Positions 1 through 10,117 are shown, counted from the stretch's first letter. The stretch is DNA of 64,000 bases from Treponema sp. C6A8 (GCF_000619925.1 NZ_JHVB01000008.1:98559-162558); one strand, 5' to 3'. The notes: generated from the sequence alone by a model not told the origin. Program-made: numbers and translations.

Positions 1-728
1 GCTGCAAACGCAGTGCGTAATTTATCGCCAAAAGTTCCTGCAAGAGCTGCAGCGTCAAAGTTCTGAACAGCCTGATAAGCAGAAGCCGGGCCACCCAAAG
101 CAATTACAGCAATAACTGAAGAAACAACAAAAGCAACAAAAATCAAAGTTCCCTGAATAAAGTCAGTTGTACAAACGGCTGTATAACCACCTGTAATTGT
201 GTAACAAAGAATTACTACAAGACCGATTGCAAGACCTGCGTGATAAGGAATACCAAATACAGAATTAAAGAGTTTTGCGCATGCAACAAAACCAGAAGCT
301 GTATAAATAGTAAAGAAAAGAACAATGAAGAAAACTGATACAATAGAAAGAATGTGAGTTCTATCCTTAAAACGGTTAGAAAGGAATTCCGGAATTGTAA
401 TTGAATCACCAAATGAAATAGAACACTTGCGCAAAGGTTTTGCAACAAAAAGCCAGTTCAGATAAGTACCGACAATCAGACCAAGCGCAGTCCAGAATGT
501 TTCTTTAACACCACCAAGATAGCAGAGTCCTGGCAAACCCATCAAAAGCCATGCAGAAGAGTCAGATGCCTCTGCACTCAAAGCTGTTACCCAAGGTCCA
601 ACCTTTCTTCCGCCCAAAAAGAAGTCAGAAGAACTTGAGTTTCTGTTTGCATAGCGCAAACCGATGTAAATCATCAAACCCAGGTAAATGATAAATGCAA
701 GATTTTTTGCAATAAATTGAGGAGTCAT
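1..728 (-). CDS. putP: Sodium/proline symporter PutP, N-terminal part (cut by window edge)
   Basis: Membrane Na+/solute symporter of the SSS family, most likely importing proline. The frame runs from an ATG at 728 leftwards off the window, so about 242 residues are visible. The N-terminus contains the family motif GGRKVGPWVTALSAEASD, where Asp56 and Ser57 correspond to the sodium-site region of E. coli PutP, followed by SAWLLMGLPG and several hydrophobic helices. The match to E. coli PutP holds over the whole visible part, including ITIPEFLSNRF and the FFTIY(T/C)ASG segment. The gene is divergent from the Mrp ATPase gene. AGGTG precedes the start. The C-terminal helices are not in the window, so substrate choice within the family is not certain. 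Confidence 0.9.
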   Translation of the reverse strand, partial: MTPQFIAKNLAFIIYLGLMIYIGLRYANRNSSSSDFFLGGRKVGPWVTALSAEASDSSAWLLMGLPGLCYLGGVKETFWTALGLIVGTYLNWLFVAKPLRKCSISFGDSITIPEFLSNRFKDRTHILSIVSVFFIVLFFTIYTASGFVACAKLFNSVFGIPYHAGLAIGLVVILCYTITGGYTAVCTTDFIQGTLIFVAFVVSSVIAVIALGGPASAYQAVQNFDAAALAGTFGDKLRTAFA

Positions 729-751
729 AATCACACCTTTTATTAATATAA

Positions 752-769
752 TTTGTATGATTATACAAA
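752..769. promoter_or_regulatory. Inverted repeat between putP and the Mrp ATPase gene
   Basis: TTTGTAT-GATT-ATACAAA is a perfect 7-bp dyad 24 bases upstream of the putP start, in the divergent intergenic region. It could be an operator or part of the promoter. I see no other support for either reading. Confidence 0.3.
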
Positions 770-874
770 ATTAACGTATAAAAATGCAATAAAATGCTTT
801 CTCATTTTTTTTCTTCCATTTATCTGCATTTCTTATTATATTAATAGAAGATTTTTATATTCGAGGTTTTTATA

Positions 875-1702
875 ATGAGCGAATGTAGCCACGACTGCAA
901 TTCCTGCAGTGAAAAATGCGAAAAACGTGACTTTCACGTAAATCTTCATAAGGGAAGCAGCGTCAAAAAAGTAATTGGTATTGTAAGCGGTAAAGGCGGA
1001 GTTGGAAAATCTCTGGTAACAAGCCTTCTTGCAAGCCGCGTAAATAAAGACGGATTTAAGACAGCAATTCTTGATGCTGATATCACAGGTCCTTCTATTC
1101 CTGAAAGCTTTGGTCTTGGTGACAAGCGCGCAGAAGCCGTAGAAGGTGAAGACGCACTCCACCCGGTTGTTACAGACTCTGGAATTCAGCTTATGAGCAT
1201 GAACTTCCTTCTTGCAAATGAAACTGATCCTGTTATCTGGCGCGGTCCTGTAATTGCAGGCGCCGTAAAGCAGTTCTGGACAGACGTTATCTGGAAGGAC
1301 GTAGATTTTATGTTCGTAGATATGCCGCCGGGAACTGGCGATGTTCCTCTTACAGTTTTCCAGTCTCTTCCTGTAGACGGCATTATCGTAGTTTCTTCTC
1401 CACAGCAGCTGGTTCGCGTAATCGTAGAAAAAGCTGTAAACATGGCAAACATGATGAAGGTCCCTATTCTGGGACTTGTAGAAAACATGAGCTATGTAAA
1501 ATGCCCTGACTGCGGAAAAGAAATTACAGTATTTGGAAAATCAAATATTGATAAGATCGCTCAGGAATTCAATCTTCCTGTTCTTGCCCGCCTTCCAATG
1601 GAAGAAAAAGTTTCGCAGGCAGTAGATGCAGGCGATATTGAAAGCCTGGTTAGTCCGGAACTTTCGGACGCCGCTGCTAAAGTTGAAAGCTTGTTGAAAT
1701 AA
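875..1702 (+). CDS. Mrp/ApbC/NBP35-family P-loop ATPase (iron-sulfur cluster carrier)
   Basis: Cytosolic ATPase of the Mrp family, which carries or inserts Fe-S clusters. The deviant Walker A GKGGVGKS lies at residues 39-46. DADITGPSIP and the later VDMPPGTGD motif are diagnostic for Mrp. A CPDC pair sits in the YVKCPDCGKE stretch, the usual cluster-binding CxxC. The N-terminus adds Cys4, Cys8, Cys11 and Cys15, as in NBP35-like proteins. Length (275 aa) is normal for a protein lacking the N-terminal MIP18 domain. CGAGG precedes the ATG. A strong terminator follows directly, so it is probably monocistronic. Confidence 0.9.
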   Translation: MSECSHDCNSCSEKCEKRDFHVNLHKGSSVKKVIGIVSGKGGVGKSLVTSLLASRVNKDGFKTAILDADITGPSIPESFGLGDKRAEAVEGEDALHPVVTDSGIQLMSMNFLLANETDPVIWRGPVIAGAVKQFWTDVIWKDVDFMFVDMPPGTGDVPLTVFQSLPVDGIIVVSSPQQLVRVIVEKAVNMANMMKVPILGLVENMSYVKCPDCGKEITVFGKSNIDKIAQEFNLPVLARLPMEEKVSQAVDAGDIESLVSPELSDAAAKVESLLK

Positions 1703-1720
1703 AAAGCTATTAAAGCAATA

Positions 1721-1758
1721 AAAAAGGCTGATTTACTTTTGTAAATCAGCCTTTTTTT
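1721..1758. terminator. Bidirectional rho-independent terminator
   Basis: A 16-bp stem (1721-1736 with 1741-1756, core GGCTGATTTAC) and a TTTT loop, with A-run and T-run on either side, so it can serve both the Mrp ATPase gene and the convergent pflB. Confidence 0.9.
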
Positions 1759-1761
1759 GTT

Positions 1762-1866
1762 TCCGGCGGAAACCGCCGGATTATCACTTACTAGAGGCTT
1801 AGCGTGAGTCGCTAAGTTTGCTTACGCAAACTTAGCTTACCCATGCATCACTAAAGTGATGCATGG
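1762..1866. other. Three more hairpins stacked at the 3' end of pflB
   Basis: Perfect stems at 1762-1769/1773-1780 (TCCGGCGG), 1811-1821/1826-1836 (GCTAAGTTTGC) and 1841-1851/1856-1866 (CCATGCATCAC). The last one contains the final codons and stop of pflB. None has its own U-tract. They probably protect the 3' end of the mRNA or reinforce termination at the 1721-1758 terminator. Confidence 0.7.
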
Positions 1867-4208
1867 CAAGTACGAGCGATAACGTCGTCCTGCTGCTCTT
1901 TTGTAAGGTTGATGAAGCGTACAGCGTATCCAGATACACGAACTGTGAAGTTAGCATACTCAGGTTTTTCTGGGTGTGCCTGGCAGTCCTTAAGTTTTTC
2001 AACACCGAATACGTTTACGTTCAAGTGGTGAGCACCTGTGTGACCAGAATCTGGTCCCATATCAAAGTAACCGTCAAGAACGTTTACAAGGTTTTCAACC
2101 TGTTCAGCCTTATCGTGTCCCAAAGCAGATGGGTTGATAGTCTGTGTATTTGAAATACCGTCCAAAGCGTAGTGGTATGGAAGCTTTGCAACAGAGTTCA
2201 AAGACTTGATAAGACCCTTTGTTTCTGCACCGTAAGATGGGTTAGCACCTGGTGAGAATGGAGCACCAGCTGGGCGTCCGTTAGGAAGAGCACCTGTAGC
2301 CTTACCGTATACAACGTTAGAAGTAATTGTAAGGATAGATGTTGTAGGCTCAGAGTTGCGGTATGTTGGGTGACGTTTAATCATTCCAACAAATGTCTTC
2401 AAAAGCCATACAGCGATTTCGTCAGCGCGGTCATCATCCTGACCATAGCGTGGGAAGTCACCTTCAACTGTGAAGTCTTTTACAAGTGTTACGTGATCAA
2501 TTACGTTTCCAGCCTTGTCTTTAACTTCTACCTGTTCACGGTTAACCTTAACTTTTGCATATTTCATAGCAGAAAGTGAGTCAACTACGTGAGAGAAGCC
2601 TGCGATACCAGTAGCGAATGTACGTTTGATATCTGTATCTTCCAAAGCAAGTTCAGCTGCTTCGTAGTAGTATTTGTCGTGCATGTAGTGGATTGCGTTC
2701 AATACGTTTACATAAACGTCAGCAAGCCATTCGAGCATTGCAAGGTATTTCTTTTCAACTTCTTTGTAGTTAGAAGCATCAATAACGTCTGCTGTGATTG
2801 GAGCATATTCTGGACCAATCTGCATACCCTTCTTAAGACCTTCATCTTTACCACCGTTGAAAGCGTAAAGCAAAGCTTTTGCAAGGTTAGCGCGGGCACC
2901 GAAGAACTGCATTTCCTTACCAGTCTGTGTTGCTGATACACAGCAGCAGATTGAGTAGTCATCACCCCAGATTGGGCGCATAACATCATCGTTTTCGTAC
3001 TGAACTGAAGATGTATCAATAGAAATCTTAGCACAGTATTTGCGGAATGATTCTGGCAGTCTCTTAGAGTAAAGGATTGTCAGGTTAGGCTCTGGAGAAG
3101 GTCCCATGTTTTCCAGTGTGTGGAGGAAGCGGAAGTCGTTCTTTGTAACCTGTGAGCGTCCATCCTGTCCAAGTCCACCAACTTCAAGAGTAGCCCAGAT
3201 TGGGTCACCAGAGAAGAGCTGGTTGTAAGATTCGATACGAGCAAAGCGTACCATGCGGAGCTTCATTACCAGGTGGTCAATGAGTTCCTGTGCTTCTTCT
3301 TCTGTAAGTTTTCCGGCAGCCATATCGCGGCTGATGTAGATGTCGAGGAATGTTGATACACGACCAACAGACATAGCAGCACCGTTCTGAGTCTTGATTG
3401 CTGCAAGGTAACCAAAGTAAAGCCACTGTACAGCTTCGCGTGCGTTAGAAGCAGGTTTAGAAATATCATAACCGTAAGCAGCAGCCATTTCTTTCATGCC
3501 TTTAAGAGCATTAATCTGGTCTGTTACTTCTTCACGGAGACGGCAAACGTCTTCGCTCATTGTGCCATCACCGATGTTAGCAAAGTCTTCCTGCTTGTAT
3601 TTGATAAGCTGGTCAATACCGTAAAGAGCTACACGGCGGTAGTCACCAACGATACGTCCACGACCGTATGTATCAGGCAAACCTGTCAAAATGTGAGCAG
3701 AGCGAACTGCGCGGTGCTCTGGAGTGTAGATATCAAATACACCCTGGTTATGTGTTTTGTGATATTCTGTGAAGATCTTCTTAAGTTCTGGATCTACTTC
3801 ATAACCGTACATCTCACAAGACTGTACAGCCATGTTAATTCCACCGTAAGGCATGAAAGCTCTCTTCAAAGGTTTATCAGTCTGAAGACCTACTACCTTT
3901 TCAAGTTCTTTTCCTTCCGGACAAATATATGCAGCACCGTAAGCTGTAAGACCTGTTACAACTTTTGTTTCAAGGTCAAGAACACCAGTTCTCTTCTTTC
4001 CATCTTTACCGATAGAAACCTTGTTGTGTTCTTCTTTCTGAAGTTTCTGAAGTTCATCAAAAAGTTTTTCTGTAGCCTTTGTAGGGCCTGCCAGGAATTT
4101 TTCATCACCATCATAAGGTGTGTAGTTATTCTGAATAAAGTCACGAACGTTTACTTCTTCTGTCCAAAGACGTCCCTTGAATCCTTCCCATTCTGGTCTT
4201 AAAGTCAT
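1851..4208 (-). CDS. pflB: Formate acetyltransferase (pyruvate formate-lyase)
   Basis: Glycyl-radical enzyme converting pyruvate and CoA to acetyl-CoA and formate, central to mixed-acid fermentation. The N-terminal [19 protein letters not shown] matches E. coli PflB. The active-site cysteines are in [21 protein letters not shown] (Cys422 and Cys423 align with the usual pair, and Cys421 is an extra neighbour). The glycyl-radical motif RVSGYAVRF places the radical at Gly760, 25 residues from the end. Length 785 aa is slightly above the usual 750-760. AGAGG precedes the ATG. No activating enzyme gene (pflA) is adjacent. The last codons form a hairpin. Confidence 0.97.
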   Translation of the reverse strand: MTLRPEWEGFKGRLWTEEVNVRDFIQNNYTPYDGDEKFLAGPTKATEKLFDELQKLQKEEHNKVSIGKDGKKRTGVLDLETKVVTGLTAYGAAYICPEGKELEKVVGLQTDKPLKRAFMPYGGINMAVQSCEMYGYEVDPELKKIFTEYHKTHNQGVFDIYTPEHRAVRSAHILTGLPDTYGRGRIVGDYRRVALYGIDQLIKYKQEDFANIGDGTMSEDVCRLREEVTDQINALKGMKEMAAAYGYDISKPASNAREAVQWLYFGYLAAIKTQNGAAMSVGRVSTFLDIYISRDMAAGKLTEEEAQELIDHLVMKLRMVRFARIESYNQLFSGDPIWATLEVGGLGQDGRSQVTKNDFRFLHTLENMGPSPEPNLTILYSKRLPESFRKYCAKISIDTSSVQYENDDVMRPIWGDDYSICCCVSATQTGKEMQFFGARANLAKALLYAFNGGKDEGLKKGMQIGPEYAPITADVIDASNYKEVEKKYLAMLEWLADVYVNVLNAIHYMHDKYYYEAAELALEDTDIKRTFATGIAGFSHVVDSLSAMKYAKVKVNREQVEVKDKAGNVIDHVTLVKDFTVEGDFPRYGQDDDRADEIAVWLLKTFVGMIKRHPTYRNSEPTTSILTITSNVVYGKATGALPNGRPAGAPFSPGANPSYGAETKGLIKSLNSVAKLPYHYALDGISNTQTINPSALGHDKAEQVENLVNVLDGYFDMGPDSGHTGAHHLNVNVFGVEKLKDCQAHPEKPEYANFTVRVSGYAVRFINLTKEQQDDVIARTCHASL

Positions 4209-4223
4209 ATAAACCTCTTTTCA

Positions 4224-4239
4224 CCGGTAACTTTACCGG
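4224..4239. promoter_or_regulatory. Inverted repeat in the pflB 5' region
   Basis: CCGGTAA-CT-TTACCGG is a perfect 7-bp dyad ending 15 bases upstream of the pflB start codon. It may be an operator or a 5'-UTR hairpin. The same CCGGTAAC core recurs in the terminator at 22383-22415. Confidence 0.4.
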
Positions 4240-4370
4240 AAGATATATTTACAAACTGGCGCCCAATTTTATACTTTCCCGTGAAAATACAAAATACGCG
4301 GAAAAACTTTCCCTAGCGTCATTCATGTACATATTAATACTTTTAACACTATATATCAAGCGATTAAAGG

Positions 4371-4436
4371 AGGGAGAAGTCTCTCCCTGCGGCCGCACTT
4401 CGTTGCGGTCTCCCCTCTCTGCGGGGACACCCCGCA
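4371..4436. repeat. GC-rich palindromic intergenic element
   Basis: A GC-rich block in an AT-rich spacer, with nested hairpins GGGAGA/TCTCCC (4372-4377/4382-4387), CCGCA/TGCGG and GCGGGG/CCCCGC (4421-4426/4430-4435). It resembles in style, but not base for base, the blocks near 18.2, 22.3, 25.3 and 32.8 kb. Confidence 0.5.
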
Positions 4437-4447
4437 ACGCCCCGTTT

Positions 4448-5869
4448 TTACAGTGTATATCTCTCTTCCGCCTTTACTATTTCCACGTTCGGGAAGCCGT
4501 TTTCGTGCAGGTGATTCTGGAAAAACTCCTGTGCATCTTTTTCTCCGTGTACCAGGAAAATCTTTTTGAGACGGCTGGTATCTATACCTTTCAGCCACTC
4601 AGTCATTTCACCGTAGTCGGCATGGGCTGAGAAGGCATTCATAAGTTCAACCTTAGCTTTTACCTGATACTTATCACCAAGAATCATAACTTCTTCTGCG
4701 CCGTCACGGATTTTGCGGCCGAGAGTATTTTCTGCCATGTAGCCGACAATCATTACTGTATTTCGCGGATTTGAAATATCGTTGGCAAGGTGGTAAAGGA
4801 CACGTCCTGCTTCGCACATTCCGTCGGCAGTTATGATAATCATAGGGCCTTCTTTTTTATTCAGGGCCTTTGACTCTTCAATGCTGGTAGTATAAGTCAA
4901 ATCTCCAAATCCAAAAGGATTTTTATGATGCTTGAGGAAGGCTTCGTTTACGCTTTCATCATAACATTCAGGGTGAACGCGGAAAACGCTTGTTGCATTA
5001 ACTGCCATAGGAGAATCCACATAAATAGGCACATGAGGAATCTTTTTCTGTTCAATAAGGCGGTGCAAATAGTAAACAAGCTCCTGAGCACGCTCAATTG
5101 CAAAAGAAGGAATTATGATCTTTCCCTTACGCTGGCAGGATTCGCGTACCACGCGGATAAGCTCCTTCATGGCAATATCATGATCCTGATGAAGCTTATT
5201 TCCGTAGGTAGTTTCCATAAAAATATAATCAGGAGCTGGCATGTCAAGGGCAGGATTTCTGATAATCGGCTTGCACTTGCGTCCTATATCACCTGTGTAA
5301 AGAATACGGGTTTCCTTTTCCGGATTTTTACGGTCAGGATTTACGGTGACACTTGCAAAGGCAGAACCAAGAATGTGTCCTGCATCAAAGAATTCCAGCT
5401 GAACACCAGGGGCAACCGGCATTTTTCGATTGTAGGAAATACCAACAATCTGGTTGGCAACTGCAACACAATCCTCTTCACTATAAAGAGGCTTCCATTT
5501 GAATTTTTCGCCTTTTTTAGCTGCCTGCTTTGCAAGGAACTCAGCATCGCGGGCCTGAATACGGGCAGAATCCATCAATACAAGATTTGCAATATCGCGG
5601 GTGGCAGGGGTTGCATAAATATTTCCCTCATAACCTCTTTTTGCAAGAACCGGAAGAAGACCACAGTGGTCAAAATGTCCGTGAGTTAAAATAACGGCAT
5701 CAAGATCATCTACATCAAAATCAAAATTACGGTTCTTTTCATCAGATTCCTTACGTTTACCCTGAAAAGCTCCGCAGTCAATCATAATGTAACGGTCATC
5801 AAGCTGAAGTATATGTTTAGAGCCGGTAACTTCTTCTGCTGCTCCAAGTGAAAAAGATTTAATAGTCAT
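4448..5869 (-). CDS. Metallo-beta-lactamase/beta-CASP RNA-processing nuclease
   Basis: Predicted zinc-dependent ribonuclease of the beta-CASP group (YSH1/CPSF73-like). The metal-binding HGHFDH lies at residues 63-68. Later come a DTGD-type loop (LYTGDIGRK), the beta-CASP Asp-containing YVDSPMAVNA, NAFSAHAD and the C-terminal LVHGE with the metal-linked histidine. Length 473 aa is typical. A TATAAT about 28 nt upstream and an AAAGGAGG ribosome site precede the ATG, so it can be transcribed on its own, downstream of the acyl-CoA ligase gene. It could act in mRNA maturation or turnover; the RNA target cannot be read from sequence. Confidence 0.88.
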   Translation of the reverse strand: MTIKSFSLGAAEEVTGSKHILQLDDRYIMIDCGAFQGKRKESDEKNRNFDFDVDDLDAVILTHGHFDHCGLLPVLAKRGYEGNIYATPATRDIANLVLMDSARIQARDAEFLAKQAAKKGEKFKWKPLYSEEDCVAVANQIVGISYNRKMPVAPGVQLEFFDAGHILGSAFASVTVNPDRKNPEKETRILYTGDIGRKCKPIIRNPALDMPAPDYIFMETTYGNKLHQDHDIAMKELIRVVRESCQRKGKIIIPSFAIERAQELVYYLHRLIEQKKIPHVPIYVDSPMAVNATSVFRVHPECYDESVNEAFLKHHKNPFGFGDLTYTTSIEESKALNKKEGPMIIITADGMCEAGRVLYHLANDISNPRNTVMIVGYMAENTLGRKIRDGAEEVMILGDKYQVKAKVELMNAFSAHADYGEMTEWLKGIDTSRLKKIFLVHGEKDAQEFFQNHLHENGFPNVEIVKAEERYTL

Positions 5870-5930
5870 AAAGAACCTCCTTTGATGCAGTTTATTCTAT
5901 TATAATGCTCAAATTCGCAGCGGGCAAATT

Positions 5931-7889
5931 TTATTCAAACAGGGCGGCAATTTCAGCCTTGTAGATTTCAGCAATCCTGAAGCGCATCATTTCCAGCTTG
6001 GCACTCAGTTCTACGCCCGCTTCAAATGATTTTGGAAGCAGCTTGAATTTGTAGATTTTTTCGCACAAACGGAAACCGTTAGCAGCTGTAATCTTTTCAT
6101 TGATAACGCCCTGAATAAGCTCAATAATTTCAGGCAGAGTAAGAAGATTTTCATAGCTGGTATAGGCAAGATTGTTCTCTGTCGCAAAGGCAATAAGAGC
6201 ATCCCTTACAGGAACAATCAGGGCGCCAAGATATTTTTTATCCTGACCGGTAACCATAACGCTTTCTATATAACTGCTTTCAAGAATTGCAGCTTCGATA
6301 ATTCCAGGCTCAACGTTTTCTCCGTCCAAAAGAACGATTGTATCTTTTGCGCGGCCTGTAATTTTAATTTCATTATCAAGAGTCATCATTCCAAGGTCGC
6401 CGGTATTAAGCCAGCCAGCCTGATCGAGCACCTTTTCTGTAAGGTCAGGGCGCTTGTAATAACCCTTCATAACCTGAGGCGAACGCAGCACTATCAAGCC
6501 CTGTCTTCCTGGTCCCAGATGCTCCATGCTTACAATATTGCCGCCTTCTTCTGCAACAATGCGGACCTCCATTGTAGGGAAAATAACACCGACAACACCA
6601 GGGCGAGGATGGCGGTAATCACGGAAGGAAACTACAGGGGCAGTCTCACTCATACCGTAGCCTTCCAGAAGATTCAAACCGATTGCTCTGTAAAAATCAT
6701 CAATATCTTTTTGAAGGGCGCCGCCACCCGAAATTGCAATATTAATTCTTCCGCCCATTTTTGCCCGGATTTTTCTGAAAACCAGAATGTCCCCAAGCTT
6801 ATGGAAAGGCCATAATACAAGCCATGGAATAAAGCCGATTAAGCCGTCAAAGAAGCGGCAGCGCTTTTTAAACTGAGGAATATTTCCAAAAACGTAGTCG
6901 CGCATTTTTGCGTAAAGCGAACCGACTGCAATAAAAAACTTAAAGAGCTTGTAGGTAACGCCGCCGGTCTTTTTCATTGTGCGGATAACACCGGATGCAA
7001 GGGCCTCCCAAAGGCGGGGAACGCCGCAAATCCACTGAGGGCGGATAACTGCCATATCAGGAAGAAGAACAGGGGCAGCCGGCTTTGAATAGGCAAGACC
7101 GCACTTCATATGAACTGCAACATACTGAATAAGGCGTTCAAAAACATGCCATACAGGAAGAATTGTCATCCACCAGTCACCCTGCTTACAGGTAATAAAA
7201 TCATGGATTACAGAAAGCTGACTGATATAGTTATTGTGAGTCAGCATAACGCCCTTTGGAGTTCCGGTTGTTCCAGAAGTAAAAATCATCGTAGCCACAT
7301 CATCAGGGGAAGTTGCTTCCATTTCAGCTTCAATTTCAGCTTTTTTTGCATCCGGATTTTCTGCAACAATCTCAAGACCTTTTTTCATCAAGTCTTCAAA
7401 GTAAAATACCTTAAGACCTGCCTGAGCGGCACGAGCCTCTCCTTCCTGACTCATAGGGTCAAACAAAATTACAGTTTTTAAGAGAGGCACTTCTTCTATT
7501 TTTTCAAGGATTTTTCCCAGCTGTTTTTCATTTTCAAAAACGCCATAAGCACAGTCGGCAAAGGAAGTGATAAAACGCATTTCAGTTCCCATGGAATCAC
7601 AGCCACGGGGAACATCAGCAGCGCCCAGACACAGAATCGCGTAATCGGTTATAAACCATTCGCGGCGGTTATCGGACATAAGGGCAATGTTATCGCCGCG
7701 TTTTACTCCGATTGAACGCAGGGCATGGGCAAAGGCAATTACAAAATCATAAAACTGAGCATAGGTATAATACTGATATGCTCCGTCTTTATCTTTAGCT
7801 GCCTGAAGGTAAACATCAGGACATTCTGCCACCCTTGTTTTTAAAAGCAAGGGCAGATTCTTAGGAAGAGTGCGTTTTGTAAACTTCAT
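5931..7889 (-). CDS. AMP-forming long-chain acyl-CoA ligase
   Basis: Adenylates a fatty acid and transfers it to CoA, probably at the inner face of the membrane. The ANL-superfamily P-loop FTSGTTGTPKGVMLTHNN, LEGYGMSETAPVVSFRDY and the hinge WLNTGDLGMM are clear. Length 652 aa and the FadD15-like pattern favour long-chain acyl rather than acetyl substrates. The start ATG at 7889 lies 6 nt behind TATAAT (7896-7901), with TTGTTA 17 bp further upstream (7919-7924) overlapping the stop codon of the GH35 gene. It therefore seems to have its own promoter and a leaderless mRNA. No Shine-Dalgarno sequence is visible. Confidence 0.9.
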   Translation of the reverse strand: MKFTKRTLPKNLPLLLKTRVAECPDVYLQAAKDKDGAYQYYTYAQFYDFVIAFAHALRSIGVKRGDNIALMSDNRREWFITDYAILCLGAADVPRGCDSMGTEMRFITSFADCAYGVFENEKQLGKILEKIEEVPLLKTVILFDPMSQEGEARAAQAGLKVFYFEDLMKKGLEIVAENPDAKKAEIEAEMEATSPDDVATMIFTSGTTGTPKGVMLTHNNYISQLSVIHDFITCKQGDWWMTILPVWHVFERLIQYVAVHMKCGLAYSKPAAPVLLPDMAVIRPQWICGVPRLWEALASGVIRTMKKTGGVTYKLFKFFIAVGSLYAKMRDYVFGNIPQFKKRCRFFDGLIGFIPWLVLWPFHKLGDILVFRKIRAKMGGRINIAISGGGALQKDIDDFYRAIGLNLLEGYGMSETAPVVSFRDYRHPRPGVVGVIFPTMEVRIVAEEGGNIVSMEHLGPGRQGLIVLRSPQVMKGYYKRPDLTEKVLDQAGWLNTGDLGMMTLDNEIKITGRAKDTIVLLDGENVEPGIIEAAILESSYIESVMVTGQDKKYLGALIVPVRDALIAFATENNLAYTSYENLLTLPEIIELIQGVINEKITAANGFRLCEKIYKFKLLPKSFEAGVELSAKLEMMRFRIAEIYKAEIAALFE

Positions 7890-7895
7890 AAGAAA

Positions 7896-7924
7896 ATTAT
7901 AAGGCAGACTCCGCGATTTAACAA
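7896..7924 (-). promoter_or_regulatory. Promoter of the acyl-CoA ligase gene
   Basis: TTGTTA, 17 bp, TATAAT on the minus strand. The -10 box ends 6 nt before the ATG, so the transcription start is predicted at or next to the A of ATG. Confidence 0.65.
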
Positions 7925-10068
7925 ATTAAAACTGAATCTTCTTCCCATGAAAGAGAATAAGACAAAAGTTTACAGTCTCCACCGGAAAGATCCGGGCTTT
8001 CTTCAAGGTAAACCTTTTTCAAATCCTGCATAGGATAGATTTCAAGCTCAAGATTTGCAAAATCAATGTTGCGTTTTGCATAACGCTTGAGACCGATATC
8101 CCAGCTGAGTTTAGCATCCATAAAGAAGTGATCATCAAGCAGCATTTTCTTGCCGTCAACAAGACCGTAAAGACGGGCTTTGTCACCAAGATAGTTAAGT
8201 TTTACAAAGCAGTCGCCGGAGCCATTTTTCTTAAGCTGATTTACAGCAGCCAAAGCATCAATGCTGTAAAGAGTTTTGTCAGAAGAACTTTCCTTTTCCT
8301 TTACGATAATATTTGCACTGAACTTTTCTGCCTCGCGTTCGTAGCAGGCAAATTCTACAGCAGGCAAATCTTCTGCAAGGTTCTTGTTGACGATGCCAGT
8401 TTTCTTAAAGCCTTCAGGAATCTTCTTAAGTTCAGGGTAAGCGTAAACTTTTACTTTGCCCTCGCTGACTACATGAACTTTTCCCTTTTCATCAGTGAAA
8501 ACTCCGCCTTCAGTAATAAGCAGGCTGCCGTCTGCAAGTTTCCATGAGTTCAAGGCATCTTCTCGGCTCAAAACAAGATATTTTGCCTTAGAGCTGTCTG
8601 CGGCATTTTCAAACTGGAAGAAATTCTTGCCAGCCTTCTGATTTTTGCGGACATAGAAAACTGTTAGGCCGTCTGCAAGCTTGCAAAGAGGACTTACCAT
8701 TGCAGTTCGAACCTTCACTCCGCCAAATTCCATATTAAATGGAAGGAAGAAGTAATCCTTATTTGCAACATCAAATGCAGGGAATTCACTTCCGTCTGGA
8801 GCCTTAATCTTGCAAGCCTTGTGTTCAGTCATATCATAAAGGCGGACATAATTATTTACAAAAAGATAGCCCTTTTTACCGTCTGTACGGAAGGAATAGC
8901 GCAAATCTTTTGTGTTATCCGGCTGAATAGGATTATCAGAAGGAATATCAGCAGCAAGAGCACAGAATTCTTCGCCAAAATCGTGAACAAAACTTGCATA
9001 AAGTTTTATTTCACGCAAAGTGTCGCTCATCTGACCATATTCACGGATAGGAGCGCGGAAGTCATAGTTCTTTTCCGGTAAGTCATTGAGATAGCCGGTA
9101 GCCTTGCTTTCCTGCAGGGTTGTAAGCTTTCCGTCAGGGTTTGTACCGCCGTGGTACATATAATATCCCAGAAGATTACAGCCGCTTCCCATTTTAGAAA
9201 GAGTCATTGCACCTACATCTTCTGAACGGGCAATTGTACGTCTGTGGGCAGTTACCTGAAGTCCGCCGCCAAGTTCTGCAGTAAGATAAGGGAACTTAGA
9301 AGCATCAAAAGTAATTCCATAGCCTAAGCCGTGGTCACTTCCGATATTGTGATCATTACGCTCGTAAGTAAATACAAAGTTTCCGCTAGGCTCAATTTTT
9401 GTAACCCGCTGATCCCATGGCGCATCGCAGTAGCCGCCCATTACAGGAAGCATACCACCTGTTCTTGCCCCACCCCAGCCGGTTGCAGTATACAAAGGCA
9501 CGTTAAAGCCGACTTCTTTTGCAATCAGCTGAAGGCGTTTCATATGTTCGTCACCGCTTTCGTCGCTGAGACCGCCGCAGTGCCCGTACTCATTTTCAAT
9601 CTGCACGCCAATAATTATATTGTCGTCCTTTTCAGGCTTGCAGAGAAAATCCTTGCTTTCCTGGTAAAGTCTTTCATACCATTTGCGGACAATTTCAAAA
9701 TAACGCTCGTCGTTTTCACGCAAAGGAAAATCTTTTTTCAAAAGCCAGTCTGGGAAGCCGCCGTTGCGGGCCTCTGCATGGCTCCAGGGACCAATTCTAA
9801 GCAACAGCTTTACGTCACAGTCGCGGCAGGCCTGTAAAAAGCCCTTCAAATTGCGGTCGCCGGTAAAATCATACTGACCTTCAATTTCTTCGTGATGAAT
9901 CCAGATTGTATAAGCCGAAACAATATCAACTCCGCCGGCTTTCATCTTGTTCAGAGACTCGCGCCAGTACTCGTGCGGATAGCGCGAATAGTGAATTTCT
10001 CCCATAACCGGGAACCAGCGTTTTCCATTACGGAAAAGCGACCTTTCATCAAATGAGAATGCGTTCAT
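7918..10068 (-). CDS. Glycoside hydrolase family 35-like beta-galactosidase
   Basis: Predicted exo-acting beta-galactosidase on a TIM-barrel scaffold. The N-terminal region has the family signature FPVMGEIHYSRYPHEYW, RIGPWSHAEARNGGFPDWL, the acid/base in GVQIENEYG (Glu160) and a probable nucleophile Glu265 in YLTAELGGG. The second half is beta-rich and not recognised. No signal peptide is visible, so it is likely cytosolic and acts on sugars brought in by the transporter genes directly upstream. The nucleophile region differs from the usual eukaryotic GH35 motif, so a related specificity is possible. It is the last gene of the transporter operon. Confidence 0.85.
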   Translation of the reverse strand: MNAFSFDERSLFRNGKRWFPVMGEIHYSRYPHEYWRESLNKMKAGGVDIVSAYTIWIHHEEIEGQYDFTGDRNLKGFLQACRDCDVKLLLRIGPWSHAEARNGGFPDWLLKKDFPLRENDERYFEIVRKWYERLYQESKDFLCKPEKDDNIIIGVQIENEYGHCGGLSDESGDEHMKRLQLIAKEVGFNVPLYTATGWGGARTGGMLPVMGGYCDAPWDQRVTKIEPSGNFVFTYERNDHNIGSDHGLGYGITFDASKFPYLTAELGGGLQVTAHRRTIARSEDVGAMTLSKMGSGCNLLGYYMYHGGTNPDGKLTTLQESKATGYLNDLPEKNYDFRAPIREYGQMSDTLREIKLYASFVHDFGEEFCALAADIPSDNPIQPDNTKDLRYSFRTDGKKGYLFVNNYVRLYDMTEHKACKIKAPDGSEFPAFDVANKDYFFLPFNMEFGGVKVRTAMVSPLCKLADGLTVFYVRKNQKAGKNFFQFENAADSSKAKYLVLSREDALNSWKLADGSLLITEGGVFTDEKGKVHVVSEGKVKVYAYPELKKIPEGFKKTGIVNKNLAEDLPAVEFACYEREAEKFSANIIVKEKESSSDKTLYSIDALAAVNQLKKNGSGDCFVKLNYLGDKARLYGLVDGKKMLLDDHFFMDAKLSWDIGLKRYAKRNIDFANLELEIYPMQDLKKVYLEESPDLSGGDCKLLSYSLSWEEDSVLIC

Positions 10069-10087
10069 AAATTAATCCTGTGTTAAG

Positions 10088-10110
10088 ATTTCCGGGCCAG
10101 GCCCGGAAAT
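10088..10110 (-). other. Intergenic hairpin between malG-like and GH35 genes
   Basis: A perfect 11-bp stem (10088-10098 with 10100-10110, ATTTCCGGGCC) with a 1-nt spacer and no U-tract. It probably stabilises or processes the polycistronic mRNA. Its TTTCCGGG arm resembles the hairpin after the malE-like gene. Confidence 0.6.
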
Positions 10111-10117
10111 GACATTT

